From Candidatus Scybalocola faecigallinarum (GTDB taxonomy: Bacteria; Bacillota; Clostridia; Lachnospirales; Lachnospiraceae): a DNA stretch of 34,596 bases. Where the stretch lies: assembly GCA_018711005.1 (NCBI GenBank), contig DVIT01000042.1, positions 1 to 34,596 of the forward strand. The letters are read 5' to 3'. Of this stretch, positions 7,206-15,092 are shown one piece after another. Position 1 is the first letter of the stretch. Every line of letters begins with the position of its first letter. Made by a program: the position numbers and the translations under genes. The notes below the pieces were generated by a model. The model saw only the letters and a list, made by a program, of their open reading frames with translations, was not told where the DNA came from and made no database searches.

Positions 7206-8429
7206 TTGTTAAAAACTGCAGAAATTTTTCAGGATAACATGATCGTGCAGCGGGAAAATTTTGACTACAGCGCTATGGGGATCTGGCGTCAGGCCAACAG
7301 AGAAGATCTGGAATATTTTTCTGCAGTTGGCTATTATTTTCAAAAGGCTTTGGAAAATGACCTTCATGTGCCGGTAGGTATTATCGGATGCAACTGGGGC
7401 GGAACCCCATCCTGCGCCTGGATGAGCCGGGAGACCGTTGCAAAGGCAGGCCGTCCGTGGATGGAGGATTATGAAAACCAGATTAAAGACATGGATATGG
7501 AAAGATATTGGCAGATGCAGCGGACCAATCCATTAAACGGCAGAGGGACACCATTTTCCGACCCCTTTGGAGAGTTTGTCCTTCCCTCCACGCCCACCCA
7601 GGAGGAAGTAAATAAGAAAATGGGCTTTGACCAGGGCGAGGTTCCGGAATATTTGACAATGATGCACAGTGAAAGCATTCCCGGAGCTTTATATGAGCAT
7701 ATGGTAAAAAAGATCGCTCCATACACAGTGCGGGGATGCTTGTGGTACCAGGGGGAAAGCGACGATGTGCCTGGCCGCCAGCATTTATATAAGGACATGC
7801 TGACCGGCCTGATCGGAGACTGGCGGGCGCTGTGGCAGGATGACAGACTGCCCTTCCTTGTTGTCCAGCTTCCGGGATGGGCCAGCTGGCTTGGCTCTGT
7901 AAATATGGACTATGCAGAGATCCGTCTGGGCCAGCAGCAGGCAGCAGATGCAGATCCTGACGTCTGGCTGTGCTCTATTTCCGATGGGGGCCAGGAAAAT
8001 GATATTCACCCTAAGGATAAAAAGATCGTGGGCCAGCGCCTTGCCCTTCTTGCAAGGGGTCATGTGTACGGGGAAAATATCCTGTGCGATCCGCCCCGGC
8101 CAATAAAGGCGGAGGATAAAGGCAGCTGTATTGAGATTACTTTTGAAAATGCAGGTCATGGCCTGATTACTGCGTCCGGCGGTCCGGGGGATGGAACGCC
8201 TGGAAATACGCCCATCGAAGCGCTGGAAGTGACGGCCGGAGGAAAGCTTGTGGCTTATGAAGCCGCTATTGACCGGGATAAGGTGATCCTTACATTAAAA
8301 GAAAAAGCAGAAGGCCCTCGCGTTGTCCGGTTTGCCCGGGGCAAATGGTACAAGGTGAATTTGTATAATTCCGCCGGTGTGCCGGCAATCCCCTTTGAAA
8401 TCCCCGGGGAGATACCTTTGGAACGGTGA
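7206..8429 (+). CDS. Sialate O-acetylesterase family protein with an internal in-frame deletion
   Basis: A member of the SASA/SGNH-hydrolase family (carbohydrate acetylesterases), 407 residues from a TTG start with AGGAGAGG at 7191-7198; an ATG at 7199 leads only to a short frame. The first ~17 residues (LKTAEIFQDNMIVQRE) match the usual family N-terminus. The next residues (NFDYSAMGIWRQ) belong well inside the family, so roughly 90-110 residues are missing between them. The lost region normally contains the nucleophile motif G-Q-S-N-M, and no such motif occurs anywhere in this protein. The other catalytic blocks remain: GCNWGGTP, WYQGESD (180-186) and NDIHP (D266, H268). It is probably catalytically dead although the frame is open. 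No signal peptide is seen. It sits 77 bp after the GH78-like gene, in the same direction. Confidence 0.75.
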   Translation: MLKTAEIFQDNMIVQRENFDYSAMGIWRQANREDLEYFSAVGYYFQKALENDLHVPVGIIGCNWGGTPSCAWMSRETVAKAGRPWMEDYENQIKDMDMERYWQMQRTNPLNGRGTPFSDPFGEFVLPSTPTQEEVNKKMGFDQGEVPEYLTMMHSESIPGALYEHMVKKIAPYTVRGCLWYQGESDDVPGRQHLYKDMLTGLIGDWRALWQDDRLPFLVVQLPGWASWLGSVNMDYAEIRLGQQQAADADPDVWLCSISDGGQENDIHPKDKKIVGQRLALLARGHVYGENILCDPPRPIKAEDKGSCIEITFENAGHGLITASGGPGDGTPGNTPIEALEVTAGGKLVAYEAAIDRDKVILTLKEKAEGPRVVRFARGKWYKVNLYNSAGVPAIPFEIPGEIPLER

Positions 8430-8471
8430 GAGACATGTTTGAGCAACCCTATTGTAAAGGAGATAAAAATT

Positions 8472-9536
8472 ATGTACGACAGATTTTATCCGGGACAGGT
8501 GTGGCTGGATACTGAAGGAAAACGGATCCAGGCCCACGGAGGTTCCATTATGTATATTGACGGTACCTATTACTGGTACGGGGAGAACAAAGAAAAGACA
8601 GACGGCAAAAACGGTATATGGCACTGGGGTGTAAGATGTTACTCCTCCAAAGACCTGTATAATTGGAAGGACGAAGGGATCATTATCCCTCCGGAACCGG
8701 ACGATCCTAATTCATCCCTTCATCCGGAAAGCTGCATGGACCGGCCTCATATTATTTATAACAAGTGGACGGGAAAATATGTGTGCTGGCTGAAGATCAT
8801 GAATAAGGACCAGACTCAGACAGAAACAGTTTTAACGGCAGATCATATTCTCGGGCCTTACACTAAGGTGCGGGAAGGGCTGCGCCCCCTGTCCATGAGC
8901 GCAGGGGATTTTGACCTGGCAGTAGCTGAGGACGGGAAAGCGTACTATTATTTTGAACGTGTCCACAGTGAAACTATCTGTGCGGATCTTACATGGGATT
9001 ATACGGATGTGACCGGATACTACAGCACCCATTTTCCGCGGGTGAGCCCGCCTTTTGTTCGGGAGGCGACCAGCCATTTCTTAAGAAAAGGCAAGCATTA
9101 TCTCATTACCTCAGGAACAACCGGCTATCTTCCCAATCCTTCAGAGGTTGCCATTGCAGATACGTGGCACGGACCCTACAAGGTTCTTGGAAATCCTCAC
9201 CCGGATGATCCTACCCATACATCCTTCCATTCCCAGATTTCCAGTGTCTTTAAGGTTCCCGGGAAGAAGGATCTGTATATTGCCTGCGCGGACCGGTGGC
9301 TGCCCAATGAAATGCACCGCCCTTATGAGGTTTATGCAGAAATGTTTGAAAAGATCTTTACCGGCCGGGCAGAGGAATTTGATTTTTCCAGAATGGGCGA
9401 GCCTGCGGTGGAAAATACGTCTATTGCAGACTATGTGTGGCTGCCTTTAAGATTTGTGGAGCCGGATGAAGAACACCCGGACGGCATGGTCTATATTGAC
9501 TGGATGGATTCCTGGAAGCTGGAGGATTACGAGTAA
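8472..9536 (+). CDS. Family 43 glycoside hydrolase (GH43_24-like)
   Basis: A five-bladed beta-propeller glycosidase of 354 residues. The ATG at 8472 has AAAGGAG at 8456-8462; an upstream in-frame TTG at 8439 lacks a good SD. The opening block QAHGGSIMYIDGTYYWYGE (20-38) resembles exo-beta-1,3-galactanase and related GH43 subfamilies, although arabinosidase or xylosidase activity is equally possible. SAGDFDLAVAEDGKAYY holds the pKa-modulating Asp region (D146/D148), and VREATSHF has the likely general acid E198. The catalytic base position is not clear, which also fits the GH43_24 group. No signal peptide is present, so the enzyme is cytoplasmic. It is 42 bp downstream of the acetylesterase relative and is probably co-transcribed with it. 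Confidence 0.85.
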   Translation: MYDRFYPGQVWLDTEGKRIQAHGGSIMYIDGTYYWYGENKEKTDGKNGIWHWGVRCYSSKDLYNWKDEGIIIPPEPDDPNSSLHPESCMDRPHIIYNKWTGKYVCWLKIMNKDQTQTETVLTADHILGPYTKVREGLRPLSMSAGDFDLAVAEDGKAYYYFERVHSETICADLTWDYTDVTGYYSTHFPRVSPPFVREATSHFLRKGKHYLITSGTTGYLPNPSEVAIADTWHGPYKVLGNPHPDDPTHTSFHSQISSVFKVPGKKDLYIACADRWLPNEMHRPYEVYAEMFEKIFTGRAEEFDFSRMGEPAVENTSIADYVWLPLRFVEPDEEHPDGMVYIDWMDSWKLEDYE

Positions 9537-9565
9537 ATCGCTGCCCTGTCATACAAGGAGGAACA

Positions 9566-9973
9566 ATGATGACATTTACCGGAAAGAAAAAGCATAAAAG
9601 GACCCGATCCATTGCATTTTTGCTGGTGGTTGGCGTGATCTGCGTTCTCGTTCCTCTGAATCTGTGGTTTATTTATTCCGCATACCAGACCCAGGGTGTG
9701 GTATTGGATAATGCTTACAATTCTATTGAAAATATTGGCGCTATACGTATGGATGACCTGAGTCAGCGGATCCACAGTATTAATAATTACTGCTACGACC
9801 TGATGAATGATAATGGCGCCATTTTTGAGATCAATCAGCTGGAAAGCCGGACGGATTTTTTGGAAAGCGATCTGCTGGTCAAAGTATCTGCCCTGTCCTC
9901 CCGTTCCCGGGAGCATATCAGCAACTATGAGGACGGAGACGCCTTTTTCTTTTATTACCCTAAGTATGTTTAA
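9566..9973 (+). pseudogene. N-terminal fragment of a sensor histidine kinase
   Basis: 135 residues: a basic N-terminus, one transmembrane helix (about residues 16-42), then an extracellular alpha-helical segment (DDLSQRIHSINNYCYDLM...). This looks like the sensing domain of YesM-type kinases that sit beside solute-binding proteins in Gram-positive sugar loci. The frame stops at 9971-9973, before any second membrane helix, HAMP, His-kinase or ATPase region. AAGGAGG at 9555-9561 suits ATG 9569 (7 nt) better than ATG 9566. Immediately downstream, the DNA switches in another frame to the interior of a solute-binding protein, so the gene is truncated by a deletion or misassembly rather than by a point stop. 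Confidence 0.65.
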
Positions 9974-11232
9974 ATCCAATCTATTGCTATGACCTTAACA
10001 GCCAGCAGACATTAATGATCTCCTCCGGCGATAAGCTGGATCTTTGCCTGATTATGCTGGAAACAAACTCAAGCTATGTGCGCAACGGCTCCATTATTGC
10101 ATTAAATGATCTGTATGAGCAGTATGGCTCCAATATTAAAGCATACCTTGGAGAGGCTGTGGATGCCTGCAGTGTGGATGGAACACTGTATTCTATTCCT
10201 GTAGGCAGCACCATGGGTGAGTCTTATGGCTTCCTTCTCAGATCGGATCTTCTGGAAAAGTACGGTTTTGATTCTTCTGACCGGACAGTGACCTTTGATG
10301 AAATGACAGAAATGCTTGCAGCCATTAAAGAAGGCGAGGGCTCCGGCTTTTATCCGTTATACAGCGGCGGAAGCATTGACAGCTATGTGGCTTATGATAC
10401 CCTTGGAACTTCCGCTTCCAGCGGCGTTATTATGCTGGATGGGGACACAGATACAGTTGTCAACTTATATGCAACCGATGAATATGCTGAATTTGCACAG
10501 CTGATGTATGAATGGGCTCAGGCCGGATATATTTCTCCGGACGCATCTGCCAGTGATGCAGGTACAGACCTTGTTAAGGCGGGTATTAACGGAGGTCAGT
10601 CCAGCGCTACAAACCCGGGCCAGGGACAGTGGGCAGCCAACAATGCCGGTTATGCCATGACAGCATTAACAACCATCCCTGCTTACGCTGAGACAACAGC
10701 TCTGAGCAACGTTTCCTGGGGGATTACGCCAAACTGTGATAATCCGGAAAAGGCTATGCAGTTTATTGACCTGATGTATGCGGATAATGAGCTGGGTACG
10801 ATTTTAACCTCTGGTCTTGAAGGTTCGGATTATGAAATCGTTGACCAGGATGATGAAGGTAATATGATCATTCAGTATCCGGACGGCCTGGATTCCAGTA
10901 CGATTCCTTACTATAATATGTTCGGCGTATGGCCAAACAGTAAGGCTCAGTTTGCGCCATTGACTCTGGATTATTTCACTGAACTGGATGAGTTTAATGC
11001 CAATATGGAATATTCTCCGGCCTTTGGCTTTACCTTTAATTCCGATGAATATGCTTCTCAGATTGCAGCTATCGACTCTGTTGTTGCTCAGTATCAGGAA
11101 GCAATCCAGGGCGGCAAAGTGGATCCTGCAGAACAGCTTCCCGCATTTTTGAAGGCACTGGAGGACGCTGGTATTAATGATGTTATTGCTGCAAAACAGG
11201 CTCAGTACGATGAGTGGAAAGCAGCGCAATAA
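9964..11232 (+). pseudogene. Extracellular sugar-binding lipoprotein lacking its N-terminus
   Basis: An ABC-transporter solute-binding protein of the oligosaccharide type with a DUF3502-like C-terminus (GFTFNSDEYASQIAAI ... LEDAGINDVIAAKQAQYDEW). The frame opens after a stop at 9961-9963 with no ribosome site or signal peptide. The first ATG (10015) falls inside LMISSGDKLDLCL, which in family members lies roughly 60-90 residues after the start. The lipobox, signal peptide and first strands are therefore missing and the protein could not be exported. Remaining length is about 405-420 residues. No permease genes follow. The gene ends in a normal terminator. It would have supplied glycans to the enzymes encoded at 5170-9536. 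Confidence 0.75.
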
Positions 11233-11283
11233 GCTGATAGTATAGGATAAATCCGTATCGGCTGTAAATGATGATTTTTGTAA

Positions 11284-11315
11284 AGGGCGGCCCCGTTGGT
11301 TGGGCCGCCTTTTTA
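11284..11315 (+). terminator. Terminator after the solute-binding protein
   Basis: GGCGGCCC 11286-11293 pairs with GGGCCGCC 11302-11309, extended by weaker pairs, and is followed by TTTTTA. Confidence 0.85.
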
Positions 11316-11360
11316 GTGTGTGCCTGGCGGCGTACGTTTCTTAAAGCTACAAATATGTTC

Positions 11361-11389
11361 TTGTGCTTTAAAGCGATTAGATTTATAAT
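11361..11389 (+). promoter_or_regulatory. Promoter for the orphan membrane protein
   Basis: TTGTGC at 11361-11366, a 17-bp spacer, and a perfect TATAAT at 11384-11389 lie about 120 bp upstream of the start codon at 11510. Confidence 0.5.
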
Positions 11390-11509
11390 CGGTTTATAGA
11401 AAGGCAAAGAAAACATAGTACAGTAGCATCCTATTTAGTTCAGGGGCACAGATTTTTCAGGTGCTTTTGTATGGTGTTCCTTTGCAGTTGTGGAAAAGGA
11501 GTTGTTTCT

Positions 11510-12550
11510 ATGGATTTCACTAAATTAACGTTTCCGCCTCAAGATCATCGGCGGTTAAGCGATTCGGAACAAGGTGAACATGCAGCAGAGAGTTTCGCCG
11601 GAAAATACGATGCAGCTGTTGCCCGTTGCTTTGCCACCGAGGGGCGTGGTTTTGGATCTGACAAAAGAGAACTGTTTTTGGGGCAGCCTTACAAAAGCCA
11701 TGAAGAAGCTGCATCAAAGGCGTGTGAACATATCAATGCGTTTTTTAAAAAAACCCGTCATACTATTGTGCAGGAAATGCAGGAATATCTTTTGCAGCAT
11801 AACGGTGTAGTTGATTTCTGGCCGGATCCCAGCTGTAAAATTATTTTTCATTATTTTGAAGTTCCCGGTGTTACGTTTCAGTTTGATTTTTTCGGTGCAG
11901 AGTTTGTTTCTGATAGGAAAGGAAATGTGAAACGGTCTTCCTCAAAACCTGTCTTTTACAATGATTACCATTTTTCGGATACAGAAGATTATCGGAAAAT
12001 AAAAGAGAAGGAAGGTTTAATGGAAAAGCGTGTAAAGGAAGGAAAACTTAAGGGCGATAGGATTCCTCGTTTTTTTGCTTTTTTGGGATTTCTCTATTGC
12101 ATCTATGCAGTGCTTGCTGTTGTAGGTGATGTGTTTTTTGATTTCGGAAACTGGATTCTTTCCATTGCCCCCCAAAGTCCGGTAGAGGAAAGCATCCAGT
12201 CTCTGCTTTCGAATGTGGGATGGCTATTGATGGCTTTGCCAGTTTACATCTGCCAGTTTTTGGAAAGTGTGTGCGGAGATATTTCCGGCGTTCTTGTAAT
12301 CATCGCCATCGTCATTTTGATCGGCGCTTGTCTTTTAGGGGCTTTCTGCTGCCAAAAGTACCTTGCTTTTTACCGAGGGGATAAAAAGCAATATAATAAG
12401 GCGAAAAAAGAACTGCAGAAATTGCGTAGCAGCCAGGAATATTCCCGTGTCATACAGGAAAATGCTGCATTGAAAAAGGAATATGAAGCAATGGCAGATC
12501 AATGGCTGAAAGCATGGTATGCTTGGGTCTGCCGAACAAGCGAAAAATAA
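11510..12550 (+). CDS. Uncharacterised protein with three predicted membrane helices
   Basis: I do not recognise this 346-residue protein. The ATG at 11510 has AAAAGGAG at 11494-11501 and is preferred to an in-frame ATG at 11471. Residues ~1-175 are soluble, mixed and aromatic-rich (for example KIIFHYFEVPGVTFQFDFF). A charged stretch (RKIKEKEGLMEKRVKEGKL) leads into three hydrophobic segments near 185-210, 232-250 and 263-285, and a charged coiled-coil-like tail (KKELQKLRSSQEY ... ALKKEYEAM) ends the chain. The codon use looks more AT-rich than that of its neighbours and there is no operon partner, so recent acquisition is possible. It has its own promoter, and a decayed membrane gene follows. 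No function is proposed. Confidence 0.65.
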   Translation: MDFTKLTFPPQDHRRLSDSEQGEHAAESFAGKYDAAVARCFATEGRGFGSDKRELFLGQPYKSHEEAASKACEHINAFFKKTRHTIVQEMQEYLLQHNGVVDFWPDPSCKIIFHYFEVPGVTFQFDFFGAEFVSDRKGNVKRSSSKPVFYNDYHFSDTEDYRKIKEKEGLMEKRVKEGKLKGDRIPRFFAFLGFLYCIYAVLAVVGDVFFDFGNWILSIAPQSPVEESIQSLLSNVGWLLMALPVYICQFLESVCGDISGVLVIIAIVILIGACLLGAFCCQKYLAFYRGDKKQYNKAKKELQKLRSSQEYSRVIQENAALKKEYEAMADQWLKAWYAWVCRTSEK

Positions 12551-12626
12551 GGGGAAGCGATTACCCTGAGTCAAGCAGAATTCTATCTGCATAAATATAT
12601 ATAGGGGGCTGTCGGGAAATAGATAG

Positions 12627-12821
12627 TCCTACACACAGGGAGTGATCGTTGCCATCATTTCTGTTTTTACGCCGATCGCACCGCTGCGGGGCATCCTGGC
12701 CGGATTTTTCCGGCTGATCATGCTCAATGGCAACGGGATTTTGCACATTTGTATTTGCCTGCTGCTTACGGCGGCATTGGCTTTTACAGGACTTGCAGTT
12801 TTAAAACGAAAAACATTATAA
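12627..12821 (+). pseudogene. Remnant of a membrane-protein C-terminus
   Basis: An open stretch after a stop at 12624 encodes ~64 residues: VIVAIISVFTPIAPLRGILA, then a short polar turn, then a second hydrophobic segment (ILHICICLLLTAALAFTGLA) and a basic end, VLKRKTL. It has no SD. Two helices ending in a positive tail look like the C-terminus of a multi-pass permease, perhaps ABC-2 type, whose upstream part is gone. A GTG at 12642 could in theory start a small membrane protein, but this is less likely. Confidence 0.4.
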
Positions 12822-12850
12822 CGGGGATATTAATATTGAGTTTGTCAACT

Positions 12851-12903
12851 AAAAAACTGCCGGGTACAGGATTTGTTTGAAACCTGTATCCGGCAGCCTT
12901 TTT
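12851..12903. terminator. Bidirectional terminator at the 3' end of argH
   Basis: A 14-bp stem, 12857-12870 with 12883-12896 (one G-T pair), is flanked by an A-run at 12851-12856, which gives a U-tract for leftward argH transcripts, and a T-run at 12899-12903 for rightward ones. Confidence 0.85.
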
Positions 12904-12978
12904 ATATATGGCCCTGGGCAGCGGGGCATGAAATTCATGTGTCAGAAGTATGTCACTGTAGGGGACCAACAGCGGTTA

Positions 12979-14364
12979 TCAGAAGCTATCCTTTTCGTTT
13001 AAATAATCTTTGCACATGGAAATGACCTGGGCCATGGCTTCTTCTCCGGGGCCGCCAATGGTATTTCTCATGTTGACGCATGTTTTCAGGGAAATGGCGT
13101 CATAAATATCTTCCTCAAAAACAGGACAAATATTTTTTAATTCTTCCAGCGTCATATCTTCAATGGCAATGCCTTTATCGATACAGTAAAGGACGATCTG
13201 GCCAATGATGCCGTGGGCGTCTCTGAAGGCTACGCCGTGGTTGACAAGATAGTCGGCAGCGTCAGTAGCATTGGTAAATCCGTTTTTAGCGCTTTGCTCC
13301 ATAGCTTTTTCGTTCACCTTCATGGTGGCGATCATACCTTCAAACAGTTTGATGCAGCCTTTGACCGTATCAATGGCGTCAAAGGTGAACTCCTTGTCCT
13401 CCTGCATGTCTTTATTGTAAGCCAGGGGCAGTCCCTTCATTGTAGTGAGCAGGGAGGTAAGAGCGCCGTAAACACGGCCGGTTTTTCCCCGGACAAGCTC
13501 GGCAATGTCGGGATTTTTCTTCTGGGGCATAATGGAGCTTCCGGTGGAATAAGCGTCGTCCAGCTCAATAAACTGATATTCGTTAGAGTTCCACATGATG
13601 ATTTCTTCGCAGAAACGGCTTAAATGCATCATAATGGTACTCAGGGCGCTTAAAAGCTCAATGAGATAATCCCGGTCAGACACAGAATCCATGCTGTTTA
13701 AGGTCGGCCCGTCAAAGCCCAGAAGCCGGGCAGTCATGCTCCGGTCCAGAGGGTAGGTTGTTCCGGCCAAAGCTCCGGCGCCTAAGGGGCAGTAGTTCAT
13801 GCGGCGGTAAATATCTTTCAGACGGGAGCGGTCCCGTTTAAACATTTCAAAATAAGCCCCAAAGTGATGGGCTAAGGTTACCGGCTGAGCCTTTTGGAGA
13901 TGGGTAAAGCCGGGCATATAAGTATGGAGGTTTTTCTCCATTACTGAAAGAATGGTGGCCAGCAGCTCTTTAAGAAGGCTGTCGATTTCTTTGATCTCGT
14001 CCCGGGTGTACATTTTCATATCCAGAGCCACCTGGTCATTACGGCTGCGGCCTGTATGGAGCTTTTTGCCCACATCTCCCGTGCGCTGGATCAGGGTTGC
14101 CTCTACAAAGCTGTGAATATCTTCATATTCCGGCGAGATTTCCAGTGTTCCGGCCATAAGCTCATCTTTGATTCCTTTTAATGCGTCAATGATAATATCC
14201 CGTTCTTCCTCTGTAAGGATGCTGCATGCGGCAAGCATGGTCACATGGGCAATGCTCCCGTCAATGTCCTGTTTGAAGAACTTCTGGTCATAGGAGATGG
14301 ATGCGTTAAAGTTATGTACAAGCTGGTTGGTTTCCTTGGTGAAACGTCCGCCCCAAAGCTTCAT
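12979..14364 (-). CDS. argH: Argininosuccinate lyase
   Basis: Cleaves argininosuccinate to arginine and fumarate, the last step of arginine synthesis, as a cytoplasmic homotetramer. At 461 residues it is full length for the family. It opens with the characteristic MKLWGGRF and contains the substrate-binding block HTGRSRNDQ, the THLQKAQPVTLAHH segment and the fumarase/aspartase-superfamily signature GSSIMPQKKNPD, which carries the mobile catalytic-serine loop. The minus-strand ATG at 14364-14362 follows an AAGGAA-type SD. It stands alone (no argG adjacent), divergent from rpsO, with a leader hairpin upstream and a bidirectional terminator downstream. No ARG box was identified by eye. Confidence 0.97.
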   Translation of the reverse strand: MKLWGGRFTKETNQLVHNFNASISYDQKFFKQDIDGSIAHVTMLAACSILTEEERDIIIDALKGIKDELMAGTLEISPEYEDIHSFVEATLIQRTGDVGKKLHTGRSRNDQVALDMKMYTRDEIKEIDSLLKELLATILSVMEKNLHTYMPGFTHLQKAQPVTLAHHFGAYFEMFKRDRSRLKDIYRRMNYCPLGAGALAGTTYPLDRSMTARLLGFDGPTLNSMDSVSDRDYLIELLSALSTIMMHLSRFCEEIIMWNSNEYQFIELDDAYSTGSSIMPQKKNPDIAELVRGKTGRVYGALTSLLTTMKGLPLAYNKDMQEDKEFTFDAIDTVKGCIKLFEGMIATMKVNEKAMEQSAKNGFTNATDAADYLVNHGVAFRDAHGIIGQIVLYCIDKGIAIEDMTLEELKNICPVFEEDIYDAISLKTCVNMRNTIGGPGEEAMAQVISMCKDYLNEKDSF

Positions 14365-14403
14365 GGTTCATTCCTTCTTTCATTATAATATGTATAGATG
14401 CTC

Positions 14404-14432
14404 CCCGGCCGGCTGTTTGTCCGCCGGCCGGG
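14404..14432 (-). promoter_or_regulatory. Strong GC hairpin in the argH leader
   Basis: A perfect 10-bp stem (14404-14413 with 14423-14432, CCCGGCCGGC type) has a 9-nt loop. It lies 40 bp upstream of the argH start and has no U-tract on the argH strand, so it looks like a leader structure or a barrier between divergent promoters rather than an intrinsic terminator. Confidence 0.5.
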
Positions 14433-14443
14433 CTTTCTCTATT

Positions 14444-14472
14444 ATCTTATCGTGTTTTTGCGGGTTTGGCAA
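14444..14472 (-). promoter_or_regulatory. Tentative argH promoter
   Basis: On the minus strand, TTGCCA (14472-14467), 17 bp and TAAGAT (14449-14444) would start transcription just before the leader hairpin. The -10 match is weak. It lies back to back with the rpsO promoter. Confidence 0.3.
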
Positions 14473-14480
14473 GAAAATTG

Positions 14481-14509
14481 TTTACAAGGATTATTTCATG
14501 TGCTATACT
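14481..14509 (+). promoter_or_regulatory. Promoter of rpsO-pnp
   Basis: TTTACA 14481-14486, a 17-bp spacer and TATACT 14504-14509 preceded by TG (extended -10). This is the best-matching promoter in the window, as expected for a ribosomal protein gene. Confidence 0.8.
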
Positions 14510-14531
14510 TATCAAGCATAAGCATTTTTAA

Positions 14532-14577
14532 CCTGTGTTCAGATATAGGAATTCTCCAACCGTATCTTAACACAAGG
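14532..14577 (+). promoter_or_regulatory. rpsO leader hairpin, candidate S15 autoregulatory site
   Basis: CCT and GTGTT (14532-14539) pair with AACAC and AGG (14569-14577) around one bulged A. After a C/T mismatch, AGATA 14541-14545 pairs with TATCT 14563-14567. The hairpin ends about 15 nt before the SD and has no U-tract. S15 is known to regulate its own mRNA through structured leaders in several bacteria. That this one does so is inference from position. Confidence 0.45.
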
Positions 14578-14607
14578 CATTTTATTAAATTTTAGGAGGA
14601 AATTACA

Positions 14608-14874
14608 ATGATCACAACTGAAATGAAGAAAGAAATCATTGCAAAGTATGGCAAGACACCGGAAGACACAGGTTCACCGGAGGTGCAGATCGCTTTATTA
14701 TCTGCAAGAATCGCTGAGCTTACAGAGCATCTTAAAACTCATAAGAAAGACCATCATTCCAGACGGGGTCTGTTAAAGATGGTTGGTCAGAGACGCGGTC
14801 TTCTTGACTACTTAAAGAGAAAAGATATTGAAAGATACAGAGCGATCATCGAAAAACTTGGTTTAAGAAAGTAA
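14608..14874 (+). CDS. rpsO: 30S ribosomal protein S15
   Basis: A primary 16S rRNA-binding protein of the small-subunit platform. Its 88 residues are the exact family length, with the hallmark segments [28 protein letters not shown] and a basic C-terminal [12 protein letters not shown] region. A strong TAGGAGG SD precedes the ATG. It lies directly upstream of pnp, the conserved rpsO-pnp order, and transcripts probably run into pnp through the hairpins at 14912-15056. Confidence 0.98.
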   Translation: MITTEMKKEIIAKYGKTPEDTGSPEVQIALLSARIAELTEHLKTHKKDHHSRRGLLKMVGQRRGLLDYLKRKDIERYRAIIEKLGLRK

Positions 14875-14911
14875 TTTGTTCAAACAGGCGTTTATACGTT
14901 CACGTTTAACT

Positions 14912-14943
14912 GAGACAGGGTGGAGCATCCTCCACCCTGTTTC
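14912..14943 (+). terminator. rpsO 3' hairpin, likely attenuator or processing site
   Basis: An ~11-bp perfect stem (14915-14925 with 14930-14940), extended by three outer pairs including one G-U, has a 4-nt CATC loop. Only three Ts follow (TTTCAC), so termination would be incomplete and read-through into pnp is expected. Confidence 0.6.
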
Positions 14944-14965
14944 ACGATTCAGGATGCGGATTTTG

Positions 14966-15056
14966 CCGAGACCACTGAAAAGGTCATCAGTGTCAGCTGT
15001 TTTTACGGATCGGAGTGCTGACATTAGAGCGCTGGTGGATTTTTCAGTAGTTTCGG
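14966..15056 (+). promoter_or_regulatory. Structured pnp leader
   Basis: A 16-position outer stem, 14966-14981 with 15041-15056 (14 Watson-Crick pairs, one G-U, one mismatch), encloses an inner stem, TGTCAGC 14991-14997 with GCTGACA 15017-15023. It ends about 20 nt before the pnp SD. In E. coli, PNPase controls its own synthesis through an RNase III-cut leader stem. Whether this structure does the same is inferred from shape and position. Confidence 0.55.
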
Positions 15057-15092
15057 GATCGCTCCTGAAAATAAAGAAAAGGAGTTTGATTT

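Noticed and set aside
10015-10017. ATG 10015 as a true start of the solute-binding protein
   Set aside because: No ribosome site precedes it, and family-like sequence continues in frame upstream of it, so it is an internal Met.
11510-12821. Prophage or conjugative island
   Set aside because: Only one unknown gene and one remnant; no integrase, att repeats or structural genes were seen.
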